Assembly (NCBI RefSeq): GCF_000442255.1
Contig: NZ_KE557274.1
Span: 350,639 to 387,715, forward strand
Direction of reading: 5' to 3'
DNA length: 37,077 nt
Source of the DNA: Salipiger mucosus DSM 16094
GTDB lineage: Bacteria > Pseudomonadota > Alphaproteobacteria > Rhodobacterales > Rhodobacteraceae
The translations under genes were made by a program, and so were the position numbers. The notes beneath the pieces are model-generated. The model searched no databases. It was not told the DNA's origin and saw only the letters and a program-made list of their open reading frames with translations. The first letter of the stretch is position 1, and the number at the start of each line of letters is the position of its first letter. Of the stretch, positions 1 through 7,293 are shown in pieces.

Positions 1-371
1 GCGTTGTTGATCTGAGCCTTGGTCCTGTAACGTGGCTTGCGGTAGCGCAGCTTGTTCCGCCGTCCACGACGGCGCTCACGGCGCATCTGCAAGCGCTCCC
101 TGATTTGGTGGCCACGATGGGTCAGCTCCCCGCCCCAGACAACCTTGTCACCCTGCACCAGCGCCAGACCCGTGACCTTGGAGCCGGGGTCGATTTTCAC
201 TTCGACCGGGGCGGGCTCCGCATCCGGCACCTTTCGCTTGAGGATGATCGTGAAGGGATAACGACGAAACACCGCCGCCTTCCCATCGCGCAGCAACTGC
301 CGCGCTCGTGCTGGCGACGTCGGCGACAAGGGCCGCCGGGCGTCATCCAGCACAAAAACATAGTTGGACAT
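1..371 (-). CDS. iscB: IscB RNA-guided nuclease, N-terminal part (runs off window)
   Basis: Encodes the first about 124 residues of IscB: the PLMP-type N-terminus, the RuvC-I motif IDPGSKVTGLAL (catalytic Asp61) and the arginine-rich bridge helix around residues 91-118. The 371 nt are identical to the 5' end of the complete gene at 5651-6940 by my line-by-line comparison. The ATG at 371 follows AGGGACAGAA. The frame is open to the window edge, so nothing here shows whether the gene is intact. IscB is the Cas9-ancestral nuclease of IS200/IS605-like elements and works with an omega-RNA encoded just upstream. Confidence 0.88.
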   Translation of the reverse strand, partial: MSNYVFVLDDARRPLSPTSPARARQLLRDGKAAVFRRYPFTIILKRKVPDAEPAPVEVKIDPGSKVTGLALVQGDKVVWGGELTHRGHQIRERLQMRRERRRGRRNKLRYRKPRYRTKAQINN

Positions 372-629
372 TTCTGTCCCTTTCTGGCCCGAAGGCCGTT
401 AGGTTTGCCTCGACAAAATTACTGGCGCTTTCGTGTGCCCAACTCACTGGACCTTTCAGCCCCTCCCGCTCGCGCGAGAGACTTAAAGCTGAGCGAAAGA
501 GGCAATGGCTGGCGTTCACCAGTGCATTTCATCACGCCACTAACGTAGATTGGATTGCTCCTTTCTTAGTCTGCACCTCACCCGGCGCTCAGAACGCAAT
601 GTTGCGTTCGTTGCGCGTTAGGGTGAGGG
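1..629 (-). mobile_element. IscB-type element, copy 1 (left part only, cut by window edge)
   Basis: Reverse complement of this stretch matches 5393-6021 of the complete copy: the left end, the omega-RNA region and the first about 124 codons of iscB. The match stops sharply at 629/5393, which defines the element's left end. Outside it the two copies have unrelated flanks: dUTPase coding sequence here, the tmRNA 3' flank in copy 2. The rest of the element lies beyond the window. This copy is inserted in dut. Confidence 0.88.
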
Positions 630-645
630 TTCCAGATCGAGAGTT
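372..645 (-). ncRNA. Omega-RNA of IscB copy 1, including probable guide
   Basis: This is the conserved non-coding segment upstream of iscB, where omega-RNAs of this family are encoded. It is GC-rich with several self-complementary stretches and differs from copy 2 at seven positions over about 257 nt. In known IscB loci the guide is the flank just outside the left end. Here that is about 16 nt at 630-645, read as AACTCTCGATCTGGAA, which is dut coding sequence. Transcript ends are inferred by family analogy, not seen. Confidence 0.7.
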
Positions 646-940
646 TGCATGTGCCGCGGTAGTCGCTGTCGATCAGACCGACCCCGTTTGCGAGGATGAT
701 GCCCGACTTCACGCCAAGCCCGGAGCGCGGGATGAAGAACAGCGCCCAGCGCGGGTCCGGAATGGCAATCGCGAAGCCGAGGTCGAAATCGAAGGTCTGA
801 CCCGGAAAGAGAACCACCTTGCTGTCGATGCAGGCGGCGATATCGTAGCCGGCCGAGCCATCGGTGGCGCGTCTAGGTAGGGCGCCGAGATCCTTCAGTC
901 GCGGGTTGGTGATTTTCAGGTCGACCGATGGCAGTTCCAT
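630..940 (-). pseudogene. dut: dUTPase, 3'-truncated by IscB element insertion
   Basis: The ATG at 940 follows a strong GGAGG site. The product starts MELPSVDLKI and carries dUTPase motif 1 (GSAGYDIAA), motif 2 (PRSGLGVK) and motif 3 (GVGLIDSDYRG), then reads KLSIWN and enters the IscB element's left end. After the junction it continues for only about 18 foreign codons to a stop at 578. The C-terminal beta strands and the glycine-rich motif 5 are missing, so a normal trimer with complete active sites is unlikely. dUTPase hydrolyses dUTP to dUMP. Upstream thyX makes dTMP from dUMP, so the pair forms one dTTP-supply unit. The remainder may exist beyond the window on the far side of the element. 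Confidence 0.85.
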
Positions 941-961
941 GCGCCCTCCAGTGTTCGTGTA

Positions 962-1013
962 ACGGGTCCCAACTGCGCGTACCCAGGCAAGGCACACCTC
1001 AGCAGGGACCCGT
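962..1013. repeat. 9-bp inverted repeat between thyX and dut
   Basis: ACGGGTCCC (962-970) and its exact complement GGGACCCGT (1005-1013) are separated by 34 nt in the thyX-dut gap. It could form a hairpin in the minus-strand transcript just upstream of the dut ribosome-binding site. There is no T-run, so it is not a standard terminator. Function unknown. Confidence 0.45.
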
Positions 1014-1018
1014 CGTGT

Positions 1019-1924
1019 TCAGTCCAGCATGGCTTGGAATTCGCGCCACTCGCCCTTCGACATGCCCGAGGTTTCCTGGGTCACATCTTCGCCCGCGAGC
1101 ATTCGTTTGATGCAGTCGAGCGCCGCGGCAGAGAGGTTTTCACCGCCCATGCGATAGTCCTCGAAGGCGCGGTAGGCGAAGGGAACCCAGTCCTTGACCA
1201 TCTCGCAGATCGCATCGGCATAGACGCGGATCTCGTACTGTGCGTGGCTGTCCGCGCGCAGGCGCAGGAAATGCAGAAGGTTGTGCAGGTCCACCTTCCA
1301 GTACCACTGCGTGTAGATGTTCGCCGGCAGGTTCATCCGGGCCAGTTCGCGCGCCAGGCCTTGCTGTCCCTCGGTCGAGATCATCTCCTCGTAGTGGTCG
1401 TAGGCGCGCATCGCGTCATCGCGCAGGTAGTTCAGAACGCGTTCGGCTTCCGCTCCCTGGAGGGTGTCTCCCCGGCCCTGGTTGTTGGTGGTCGATTGCG
1501 CGGCCAAGCTGTCCTGTGCGGGGATATAGAACTCGCGGTCGAGGATCGAGTAGCGGGCTGAGTACTCGTTCACGTTGGCGGTGCGGTGGCGGATCCACTG
1601 GCGCGCGACGAAGACCGGCAGCTTCACATGCAGCTTGAGCTCGCACATCTCGAAAGGGGTCGAGTGCCAGTGCCGCATCAGGTAGCGGATAAGTCCCTCG
1701 TCGTTGGACACGCTCTTGGTGCCGCGACCGTAGCTCACGCGGGCTGCTTGCGTGATCGCCGTGTCGTCGCCCATGTAGTCGATGACGCGCACGAAGCCAT
1801 GGTCGAGTACGGGCTTGGGCTCGTAGAGGTGGCGTTCCATGCCTTCGCTGGTCGCCCGGAGGGTCTGCGCCGGGGTCGCGCGGAGAGCGGCGATGTCGGC
1901 TTTCTGTTCGTCTGTGAGATTCAC
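1019..1924 (-). CDS. thyX: FAD-dependent thymidylate synthase ThyX
   Basis: The 301-residue product converts dUMP to dTMP using methylene-tetrahydrofolate, NADPH and FAD. The ThyX signature RHR-X7-S is seen as [15 protein letters not shown] at residues 112-126. The upstream [17 protein letters not shown] segment is also typical. The start is a GTG at 1924 preceded by AAAAGGAAAAA; an ATG one base off is out of frame. The protein is somewhat longer than many ThyX because of an N-terminal extension of about 35 residues. It is codirectional with recA and the DsbA-like gene upstream and with dut downstream, suggesting one transcript. Bacteria of this group often rely on chromosomal thymidylate synthase, so this may be the host gene or a phage-derived copy; context cannot decide. 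Confidence 0.95.
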   Translation of the reverse strand: MNLTDEQKADIAALRATPAQTLRATSEGMERHLYEPKPVLDHGFVRVIDYMGDDTAITQAARVSYGRGTKSVSNDEGLIRYLMRHWHSTPFEMCELKLHVKLPVFVARQWIRHRTANVNEYSARYSILDREFYIPAQDSLAAQSTTNNQGRGDTLQGAEAERVLNYLRDDAMRAYDHYEEMISTEGQQGLARELARMNLPANIYTQWYWKVDLHNLLHFLRLRADSHAQYEIRVYADAICEMVKDWVPFAYRAFEDYRMGGENLSAAALDCIKRMLAGEDVTQETSGMSKGEWREFQAMLD

Positions 1925-1947
1925 ATTTTTTCCTTTTCGTTTTCCGT

Positions 1948-2604
1948 TCAGAGCCCGAGGGACTCGGCGTCTTGGCGTCCGACGAAGGTCTCTCCGTCGA
2001 CGACGATGGTGGGCGTCGCCGAGATATCGAAAATCCGGCGTTGCTCGTTGTGCTTGTCGATCAGGTCCATGATGCGGTTTTCGGAGGTGTCGTCGAGGCA
2101 GTCCGCGGTCTTGCCTTCGAGATCAAGGCCGGCACTTTCGAGGAAGATGTCGCGCACGTATCGGTCGCTCTCTTCGAACAACGCATCCTGATTTTCATAG
2201 ACCTTCCGGACAGCCGGGCCGCGTTTCTCCTCGGGCATGCAGGACAACATGATCTGCGCGAGAGCCGTGACCGGGAAGTCCGGTGAAATCACGTTACGGT
2301 AGACGACCTTTCCCGGGGCCCGTTCGATGATGCCGGGGAGGTCTTCGACGATCAGGTCGCGACAGTGCGGACAGGACACGCTTCCAAAAATCAGGATGTA
2401 TCCGTCTCCACCATTGTCGGCGAGCCGGGCTTCGGCCGTTGTCGGCTGATAGACGTAGTCTTCGGCAGTCGGCTGATCCAGCGAGACCGTCTGCTTCCCG
2501 AGGATCACGAAATACAGTCCGATGCCGACGGCGAGCGCGAAGGACATCCCGATAGCGAGGGAAATGGCAAAGGCGATGACATTGAATTTGCGATGATCTT
2601 GCAT
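1948..2604 (-). CDS. Membrane-anchored DsbA/thioredoxin-fold protein
   Basis: The 218-residue product begins [12 protein letters not shown]. The start at 2604 is chosen because CGGAG lies 7 nt upstream; a longer frame back to 2649 lacks a site. One hydrophobic segment at about residues 8-35 would anchor it with the bulk in the periplasm. A thioredoxin-fold active site CPHC ([12 protein letters not shown]) and the cis-proline region [10 protein letters not shown] with a final GRQD are visible, as in DsbA/DsbG-like oxidoreductases. It probably makes or shuffles disulfides. It lies between recA and thyX in the same direction, an unusual context for a periplasmic folding enzyme but one seen in phage and mobile-element clusters. 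The substrate is unknown. Confidence 0.8.
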   Translation of the reverse strand: MQDHRKFNVIAFAISLAIGMSFALAVGIGLYFVILGKQTVSLDQPTAEDYVYQPTTAEARLADNGGDGYILIFGSVSCPHCRDLIVEDLPGIIERAPGKVVYRNVISPDFPVTALAQIMLSCMPEEKRGPAVRKVYENQDALFEESDRYVRDIFLESAGLDLEGKTADCLDDTSENRIMDLIDKHNEQRRIFDISATPTIVVDGETFVGRQDAESLGL

Positions 2605-2676
2605 GAAAAATCTCCGAAAAATATGGAAATGAAAATCGGCGGGCACCAAAATCCGGATGCCCGCCCTGTCCTGGTG

Positions 2677-3816
2677 TCAGCCCGCGTCTGCGTCCGCGCC
2701 GGCGATGAAGTCTTCTTCCTCGTCGGAGCCGTCGTCGTCGTTCTGCATCTCGTCGATGTCGAACACGGCGTCATCCTCCGCGTCACCGAGGCCGGCCGCC
2801 GCGCGGATCTTCTCCTCGATTTCCGCGGCGATGTAGGCGTTCTCCTTGAGGTACTTCATCGCGTTCAGGCGGCCCTGTCCGATGCGTTCGTCTTCGTAGG
2901 AGTACCAGGCGCCGGACTTGTCAACGACGCCGGCCTTCACGCCGAGATCGATGAGTTCGCCGGTCATCGAGATGCCCTCGCCGTACATGATGTCGAACTC
3001 GACCTGCTTGAAGGGCGGCGCGACCTTGTTCTTGACGACTTTGACGCGGGTGTGGTTGCCGACCACTTCATCCTTGTCCTTCACGGACCCGATGCGCCGG
3101 ATGTCGAGGCGAACGCTCGAGTAGAATTTCAGGGCGTTGCCACCGGTTGTCGTTTCCGGGGAGCCAAACATGACGCCGATCTTCATGCGGATCTGGTTGA
3201 TGAAGATGACCCGGCAGTTGGTCTTGCTGATCGAGCCGGTCAGCTTGCGCATGGCCTGGCTCATCAGGCGGGCCTGAACGCCGACGCTGGAGTCGCCCAT
3301 GTCGCCCTCGAGCTCGGATTTCGGCGTCAGTGCCGCCACGGAGTCCACGACGACCATCTGGACGGCGCCTGAGCGGACCAGGGTGTCGGCGATCTCTAGG
3401 GCTTGTTCGCCGGTGTCGGGCTGCGAGATCAGCAGCTCGTCAAGATCGACGCCCAGCTTCTTGGCGTACTGCGGATCGAGGGCGTGCTCGGCATCGACGA
3501 AGGCGCAGACATTGCCCTTTTTCTGCTCTTCGGCGATGGCATGCAGGGTGAGCGTCGTCTTGCCCGAGCTTTCCGGGCCATAGATCTCGACGATCCGACC
3601 GTCCGGAAGACCGCCGATGCCCAGCGCGATGTCGAGGCCGAGCGAGCCGGTCGAGGTCGAGCCGATGTCGAGGGCGTTCTTTTCGCCGAGTTTCATGATC
3701 GAGCCCTTGCCGAACTGGCGTTCGATCTGCCCGAGCGCCGCGTCCAGCGCCTTCTGCTTGTTCTCCTGGGTGGACTTGTCGTCACCCTTGCCGTTTGCCT
3801 TGCCACGAGGGGCCAT
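2677..3816 (-). CDS. recA: RecA recombinase
   Basis: The 379-residue product forms ATP-dependent filaments on ssDNA for strand exchange and LexA cleavage. Walker A GPESSGKT is at residues 80-87, Walker B VVVDS at about 155-159, followed by the L1/L2 DNA-binding loops and the motif [22 protein letters not shown]. The C-terminus (about residues 343-379) is a long Asp/Glu-rich tail. The start ATG follows GGAGAAAGGA. The 57-nt gap to the DHH gene shows no alphaproteobacterial GTTC- or GAAC-based SOS box, so it may be expressed as part of the cluster. The N-terminal extension [14 protein letters not shown] is basic and unlike the usual short leader. It could be the host recA or a second, element-borne one. 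Confidence 0.96.
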   Translation of the reverse strand: MAPRGKANGKGDDKSTQENKQKALDAALGQIERQFGKGSIMKLGEKNALDIGSTSTGSLGLDIALGIGGLPDGRIVEIYGPESSGKTTLTLHAIAEEQKKGNVCAFVDAEHALDPQYAKKLGVDLDELLISQPDTGEQALEIADTLVRSGAVQMVVVDSVAALTPKSELEGDMGDSSVGVQARLMSQAMRKLTGSISKTNCRVIFINQIRMKIGVMFGSPETTTGGNALKFYSSVRLDIRRIGSVKDKDEVVGNHTRVKVVKNKVAPPFKQVEFDIMYGEGISMTGELIDLGVKAGVVDKSGAWYSYEDERIGQGRLNAMKYLKENAYIAAEIEEKIRAAAGLGDAEDDAVFDIDEMQNDDDGSDEEEDFIAGADADAG

Positions 3817-3873
3817 GCGGTTTCCTTTCTCCGTTGAAATCGTGTGTCTTGTGATCGCGCCAGGCCGGCGCGG

Positions 3874-4800
3874 TTATCCTTCCCAGCCGGCTGGGGCGGT
3901 GAATCCGGCGGCCTTCGCGTGTCCACCACCGTTGTCGAAGGTGCTGGCCAATTCGCTTACGTCCACGCTGGACTCATCCGGGGCCCGAAGGGAAAACTTC
4001 CGCCCGTCTGCGAGATCGTAGTAGATCGCGACGAAGGGCGATCCGTCGAACAGCTTCCGGGCGATGTCCGACGCCATGTAGTGCGGCGCATTCACAACCG
4101 GAACGTCGTATCCGAACAGGGTCATGCGGCGCCGGGCTTCCAGGACGACGGACTCCATGTCGAGGTTCTTTTGCCGAAGGATCGCTTCTCCCTGGGCAAT
4201 GGCTTTCGACCTGTCTTCGTTGAGTGCGGCGTCCATTCGGCTCCAGTTCTGGAAGGTCTGGTCGAAGGACATGATGTACTGGTTGATGGCCTGGGTATCA
4301 GGGAGCTCATGCCGCCACAGGTCGCGATCCTCAACATATTCCACAAGGGCCGGGGCCGTCATGCTGTAGAAGAGGACATCCCAAGCCAGACGGGCCCCCG
4401 ACCGGTCCATGTCGAAGATCCCGATGGGGCTCGCATGACGTGAGTCCTCCCGGATGGCGACCATCCAGTTCTCCATTGCGGAGCGGTCGGTTTGTTTCCT
4501 GATCGTTCCCTCGAGTTCCTTGCCAGCCGACTTGTGGTGATCCAGCACCAGCATCGAGCGGCACTCGTCGTTCATGGCTGTCAGCGTTTCGGCGTTGTAA
4601 CTGAAATCGACCATGATCACGTGCGCGTCCGTGACATCCGGCGGGTTTGGCGTCACATAGGAGTCTCCGTGGAACTCGATCTCGACATCACGACTGACCT
4701 CCCTCCTCATCGTCTGCAAGGCCAACCACTGATGTACAATCCAGGCCGCGGTGAACCCATCCGGGCAGTTTCCGTGATAGATGCAGATGATCTTGGGCAA
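3874..4800 (-). CDS. DHH/DHHA1-family phosphoesterase
   Basis: The product is about 308 residues. The N-terminal motif YHGNCPDGFTAAW, the DHH motif VLDHHKSAG at about residues 85-93 and the C-terminal GGGHAKAAGF of the DHHA1 domain place it with DHH phosphoesterases (RecJ/NrnA/oligoribonuclease-like). These are metal-dependent and cut short oligonucleotides or phosphodiesters. I prefer the TTG at 4800, because AAAGGAGAT sits 7 nt upstream; a GTG at 4821 would add seven residues but lacks a site. It is the first gene of the minus-strand cluster with recA 57 nt downstream, suggesting a role in nucleic-acid turnover. The exact substrate cannot be read from sequence. Confidence 0.88.
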   Translation of the reverse strand: MPKIICIYHGNCPDGFTAAWIVHQWLALQTMRREVSRDVEIEFHGDSYVTPNPPDVTDAHVIMVDFSYNAETLTAMNDECRSMLVLDHHKSAGKELEGTIRKQTDRSAMENWMVAIREDSRHASPIGIFDMDRSGARLAWDVLFYSMTAPALVEYVEDRDLWRHELPDTQAINQYIMSFDQTFQNWSRMDAALNEDRSKAIAQGEAILRQKNLDMESVVLEARRRMTLFGYDVPVVNAPHYMASDIARKLFDGSPFVAIYYDLADGRKFSLRAPDESSVDVSELASTFDNGGGHAKAAGFTAPAGWEG

Positions 4801-4823
4801 GGGATCTCCTTTCGTTGCCACCT

Positions 4824-4873
4824 TAACTGCCGAAAATCCGAATAATCTACACTCTTCGGAAAATCGGCAGTTA
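4824..4873. promoter_or_regulatory. 19-bp imperfect inverted repeat upstream of the DHH gene
   Basis: Arm 1 at 4824-4842 (TAACTGCCGAAAATCCGAA) pairs with arm 2 at 4855-4873 at 16 of 19 positions around a 12-nt AT-rich spacer. It sits 24 nt upstream of the DHH gene's TTG and about 100 nt upstream of the tmRNA acceptor piece. It could be an operator for a dimeric repressor controlling the minus-strand cluster or an RNA hairpin in its 5' leader. No T-run follows, so it is not a standard terminator. Confidence 0.5.
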
Positions 4874-4975
4874 GCGGCTCCACCATGCTCTGACCGCCAA
4901 CCTATCCCGAGGAAGATCCATCGTCAACATTCTATTCTTATTTATTCATGCCAACATGGCGGCAAATTTTCATGG

Positions 4976-5392
4976 ACAGGCTTGAACAACGGCCTCAAGA
5001 GTGCTACCTGTGTCCTGCGCTTGTGGAAGCGATGCGAAGGCATGCAGGACCCCGGGGCGGTACCGGGCGGCTCCACCAAGGGCAGTTCATGGCGCAATGA
5101 ACGGTTCGTCCGATTGCCGCCGAAAAGCCGGGTTGCGACTGCGGGGCAGGCACATGAAGAGGTGCTGACCTGCTGCTCGCGCAGGCGATGGACTGTCTCT
5201 GATGGGGCCGAAACAGGATAGACTGGTGTCGTAGTTGAGTGGAGAGCGTCGGGTGGAAATCCGTTACTGTTCCATTGCAACAACTGCAAACTTCAACCGC
5301 GCACCAGCAGGTGCACTGGCGGCCTGACCGCCTGGGCTCGCAGGGGAGCCTCGAAACAGAAGGGGGCCACGGTCCCTACCCTGCTCTCTATC
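4976..5392 (+). ncRNA. ssrA: Circularly permuted two-piece tmRNA (alphaproteobacterial type)
   Basis: The acceptor piece comes first. It contains nested stems at 4976-5011 (ACAGG/CCTGT around CTTGA/TCAAG), a helix GTCCTGC (5012-5018)/GCAGGAC (5044-5050), a T-arm-like CCCGG/CCGGG, and the acceptor strand CGGCTCC (5068-5074) followed by ACCA (5075-5078). After a spacer, the coding piece starts GGGGCCG (5204-5210), which pairs with CGGCTCC over 7 bp with G3-U as the third pair, the alanyl-tRNA synthetase identity element. The tag frame GCA at 5286 to TGA at 5325 encodes ANFNRAPAGALAA. A pseudoknot follows (GGCTC/GAGCC with GCAGGG 5340-5345/CCCTGC 5379-5384). tmRNA with SmpB rescues stalled ribosomes and tags proteins for proteolysis. 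The outer ends are approximate. The IscB element begins 8 nt after the last pseudoknot strand. Confidence 0.9.
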
Positions 5393-5650
5393 CCCTCACC
5401 CTAACGCGCAACGAACGCAACATTGCGCTCTGAGCGCCGGGTGAGGTGCAGACTAAGAAAGGAGCAATCCAATCTACGTTAGTGGCGTGATGAAATGCAC
5501 TGGTGAACGCCAGTCATTGCCTCTTTCGCCCAGCTTTAAGTCTCTCGCGCGAGCGGGAGGGGCTGAAAGGTCCAGTGAGTTGGGCACACGAAAGCGCCAG
5601 TAACCTTGTCGAGGCAAACTTAACGGCCTGCGGGCCAGAAAGGGACAGAA
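5377..5650 (+). ncRNA. Omega-RNA of IscB copy 2, including probable guide
   Basis: This is the non-coding segment between the element's left end and the iscB start. It shows hairpin-forming stretches such as CTCGCGCGAG and GGCCTGCGGGCC, and is conserved in copy 1 apart from seven substitutions. Such segments encode omega-RNA in IscB loci. The guide by family logic is the flank just outside the left end, about 5377-5392 (TACCCTGCTCTCTATC), which is the very 3' end or flank of ssrA. Ends, promoter and guide length are inferred. Confidence 0.72.
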
Positions 5651-6957
5651 ATGTCCAACTATGTTTTTGTGCTGGATGACGCCCGGCGGCCCTTGTCGCC
5701 GACGTCGCCAGCACGAGCGCGGCAGTTGCTGCGCGATGGGAAGGCGGCGGTGTTTCGTCGTTATCCCTTCACGATCATCCTCAAGCGAAAGGTGCCGGAT
5801 GCGGAGCCCGCCCCGGTCGAAGTGAAAATCGACCCCGGCTCCAAGGTCACGGGTCTGGCGCTGGTGCAGGGTGACAAGGTTGTCTGGGGCGGGGAGCTGA
5901 CCCATCGTGGCCACCAAATCAGGGAGCGCTTGCAGATGCGCCGTGAGCGCCGTCGTGGACGGCGGAACAAGCTGCGCTACCGCAAGCCACGTTACAGGAC
6001 CAAGGCTCAGATCAACAACGCTGACCGAAAGCGTAAGAAGGGCTGGCTCGCACCGAGCCTGATGCACCGCGTCGAAACGATCATGACCTGGATGGACAGG
6101 TTTCGCCGCTACGCGCCTGCCAGCTCCATCGCGATGGAACTGGTGAGATTCGATCTGCAGCAGATGCAGAACCCTGAAATCAGCGGCGTCGAGTATCAGC
6201 AGGGCGATCTGGCAGGCTTCGAAGTGAAGGAGTATCTCCTCGCCAAATGGGGGCGCGAATGCGCCTATTGCGGAGCTGAGGGCCGCCCGCTCGAGGTTGA
6301 ACATATCCAACCCAGGTCGCGCGGCGGCTCGAACAGGGTCAGCAACCTGACGCTGGCCTGCGAGCCCTGCAACCAGAAGAAAGGCAACCGCCCCGTCGAG
6401 GACTTCCTGTCGGGCAGGCCCGACCTTCTGGCGCGCATCAGGAAACAGGCGAAACAGCCTCTCAGAGACGCGGCATCGGTCAACTCGACACGCTGGGCCA
6501 TGTTCACCGCACTGAAGATGACGGGTCTGCCTGTCACGACGGGAACAGGGGGAAGGACCAAGTACAACCGCAAACGGATGGGCTGGGCCAAGGCTCATTG
6601 GCTCGATGCCGCGGCCGTCGGCAACGTGGATGCCCTGACCCTTCGCACCGACAAGCCGTTGCTTATCTCTGCCAAGGGTCAGGGTGGTCGACAGAAGGGC
6701 GTGTTTGACAAACACGGCCAGCCCCGCCGCAACAAGGCGGGCGCCGCTCAGATCCGCCCGCTCAAGCCCATCCACGGCTGGCGCTCCGGCGACATCGCCA
6801 AGGCGCGCGGGCTAGAGGGTCGCATCTCTCCGCGCACCAGGGGCAATTTTGAACTCCGCGCCGCGGGACAGAAACCCCGCTCGTTCCCACCTCGTGATTT
6901 CAAGGCGATCCATCGCAACGACGGATACGCGTATCAATGATGTTGCGTTCGTTGCGG
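5393..6957 (+). mobile_element. IscB/omega-RNA element, copy 2 (complete)
   Basis: The left end is fixed at 5393 by where identity with copy 1 ends. The right end is estimated just after the iscB stop, because CGCAACGAACGCAACAT near the left end (5408-5424) recurs inverted at 6941-6957. No TnpA Y1 transposase is encoded, so the element would depend on a transposase in trans. The left terminus can also fold into a GCGCAA/TTGCGC hairpin, as in IS200/IS605-type ends. It lies immediately downstream of ssrA. Confidence 0.8.
5651..6940 (+). CDS. iscB: IscB RNA-guided HNH/RuvC nuclease
   Basis: This is a complete 429-residue IscB, ancestral to Cas9, which cuts DNA guided by an omega-RNA. In order: a PLMP-type N-terminus (PLSPTSPARARQLL, residues 14-27); RuvC-I IDPGSKVTGLAL with Asp61; an arginine-rich bridge helix (about 91-118); RuvC-II SSIAMELVRFD with Glu163; an HNH domain at about 200-246 with CAYC, VEHIQPRSRGG (His218), a second Cys pair C-X2-C at 237-240 and Asn241; RuvC-III AHWLDAAAVG with His316 and Asp319; and a C-terminal target-motif-interacting region (about 335-429). 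All expected catalytic residues are present, so it looks active. The ATG follows AGGGACAGAA. No transposase gene accompanies it. Confidence 0.95.
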   Translation: MSNYVFVLDDARRPLSPTSPARARQLLRDGKAAVFRRYPFTIILKRKVPDAEPAPVEVKIDPGSKVTGLALVQGDKVVWGGELTHRGHQIRERLQMRRERRRGRRNKLRYRKPRYRTKAQINNADRKRKKGWLAPSLMHRVETIMTWMDRFRRYAPASSIAMELVRFDLQQMQNPEISGVEYQQGDLAGFEVKEYLLAKWGRECAYCGAEGRPLEVEHIQPRSRGGSNRVSNLTLACEPCNQKKGNRPVEDFLSGRPDLLARIRKQAKQPLRDAASVNSTRWAMFTALKMTGLPVTTGTGGRTKYNRKRMGWAKAHWLDAAAVGNVDALTLRTDKPLLISAKGQGGRQKGVFDKHGQPRRNKAGAAQIRPLKPIHGWRSGDIAKARGLEGRISPRTRGNFELRAAGQKPRSFPPRDFKAIHRNDGYAYQ

Positions 6958-7050
6958 AAAATTCGTGCCGCCATCTTCGTTCGAGAACATTCGGCCCGTT
7001 CGGGATCTTTCTTGACGAAATCTTATTCTTTAAACTCCATTTTGACGCTC
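6958..7050. other. Right flank of IscB element
   Basis: AT-richer DNA directly after the element's presumed right end, beginning GGAAAATTCG. By family logic the target-adjacent motif of the IscB target would be here. I see no gene, terminator or convincing promoter. Confidence 0.4.
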
Positions 7051-7293
7051 ATGGAGCCGGAATTCGTTATTAACGACGCGGGCGAGGTCGCCCTGTTTAT
7101 ATCGCGCCTGGATGGCAGACCGAGAAGTCTTGAGGTTCTTCTCGATCAGGTCCGGATCCGGAGCCCCCGGGATTCCTTCCAGGCGAAGGCTCCCGAGGCC
7201 TTCATCACGCGTTTGCTCAGGACACGAAGCCTCTTGCTTGTTGAGTGCGTTCCAGGACGCAGGTTTCGAACAACGGATTTGAGAATACGATGA
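7051..7293 (+). CDS. Small hypothetical protein, possibly truncated
   Basis: This 80-residue frame starts MEPEFVINDAGEVALF and is rich in Arg and Leu towards the end. I do not recognise it. Its TGA overlaps the ATG of the lytic transglycosylase (ATGA at 7290-7293), which supports translational coupling and a real gene. Against that, there is no clear ribosome-binding site. The frame is also open upstream to 6937, inside the IscB right end, so it could be the 3' part of a gene cut by that insertion. Confidence 0.35.
   Translation: MEPEFVINDAGEVALFISRLDGRPRSLEVLLDQVRIRSPRDSFQAKAPEAFITRLLRTRSLLLVECVPGRRFRTTDLRIR

Noticed and set aside
5474-6775. 433-residue minus-strand frame opposite iscB
   Set aside because: Mirror of iscB; the same translation appears opposite copy 1 at 105-548 only because the DNA is repeated.
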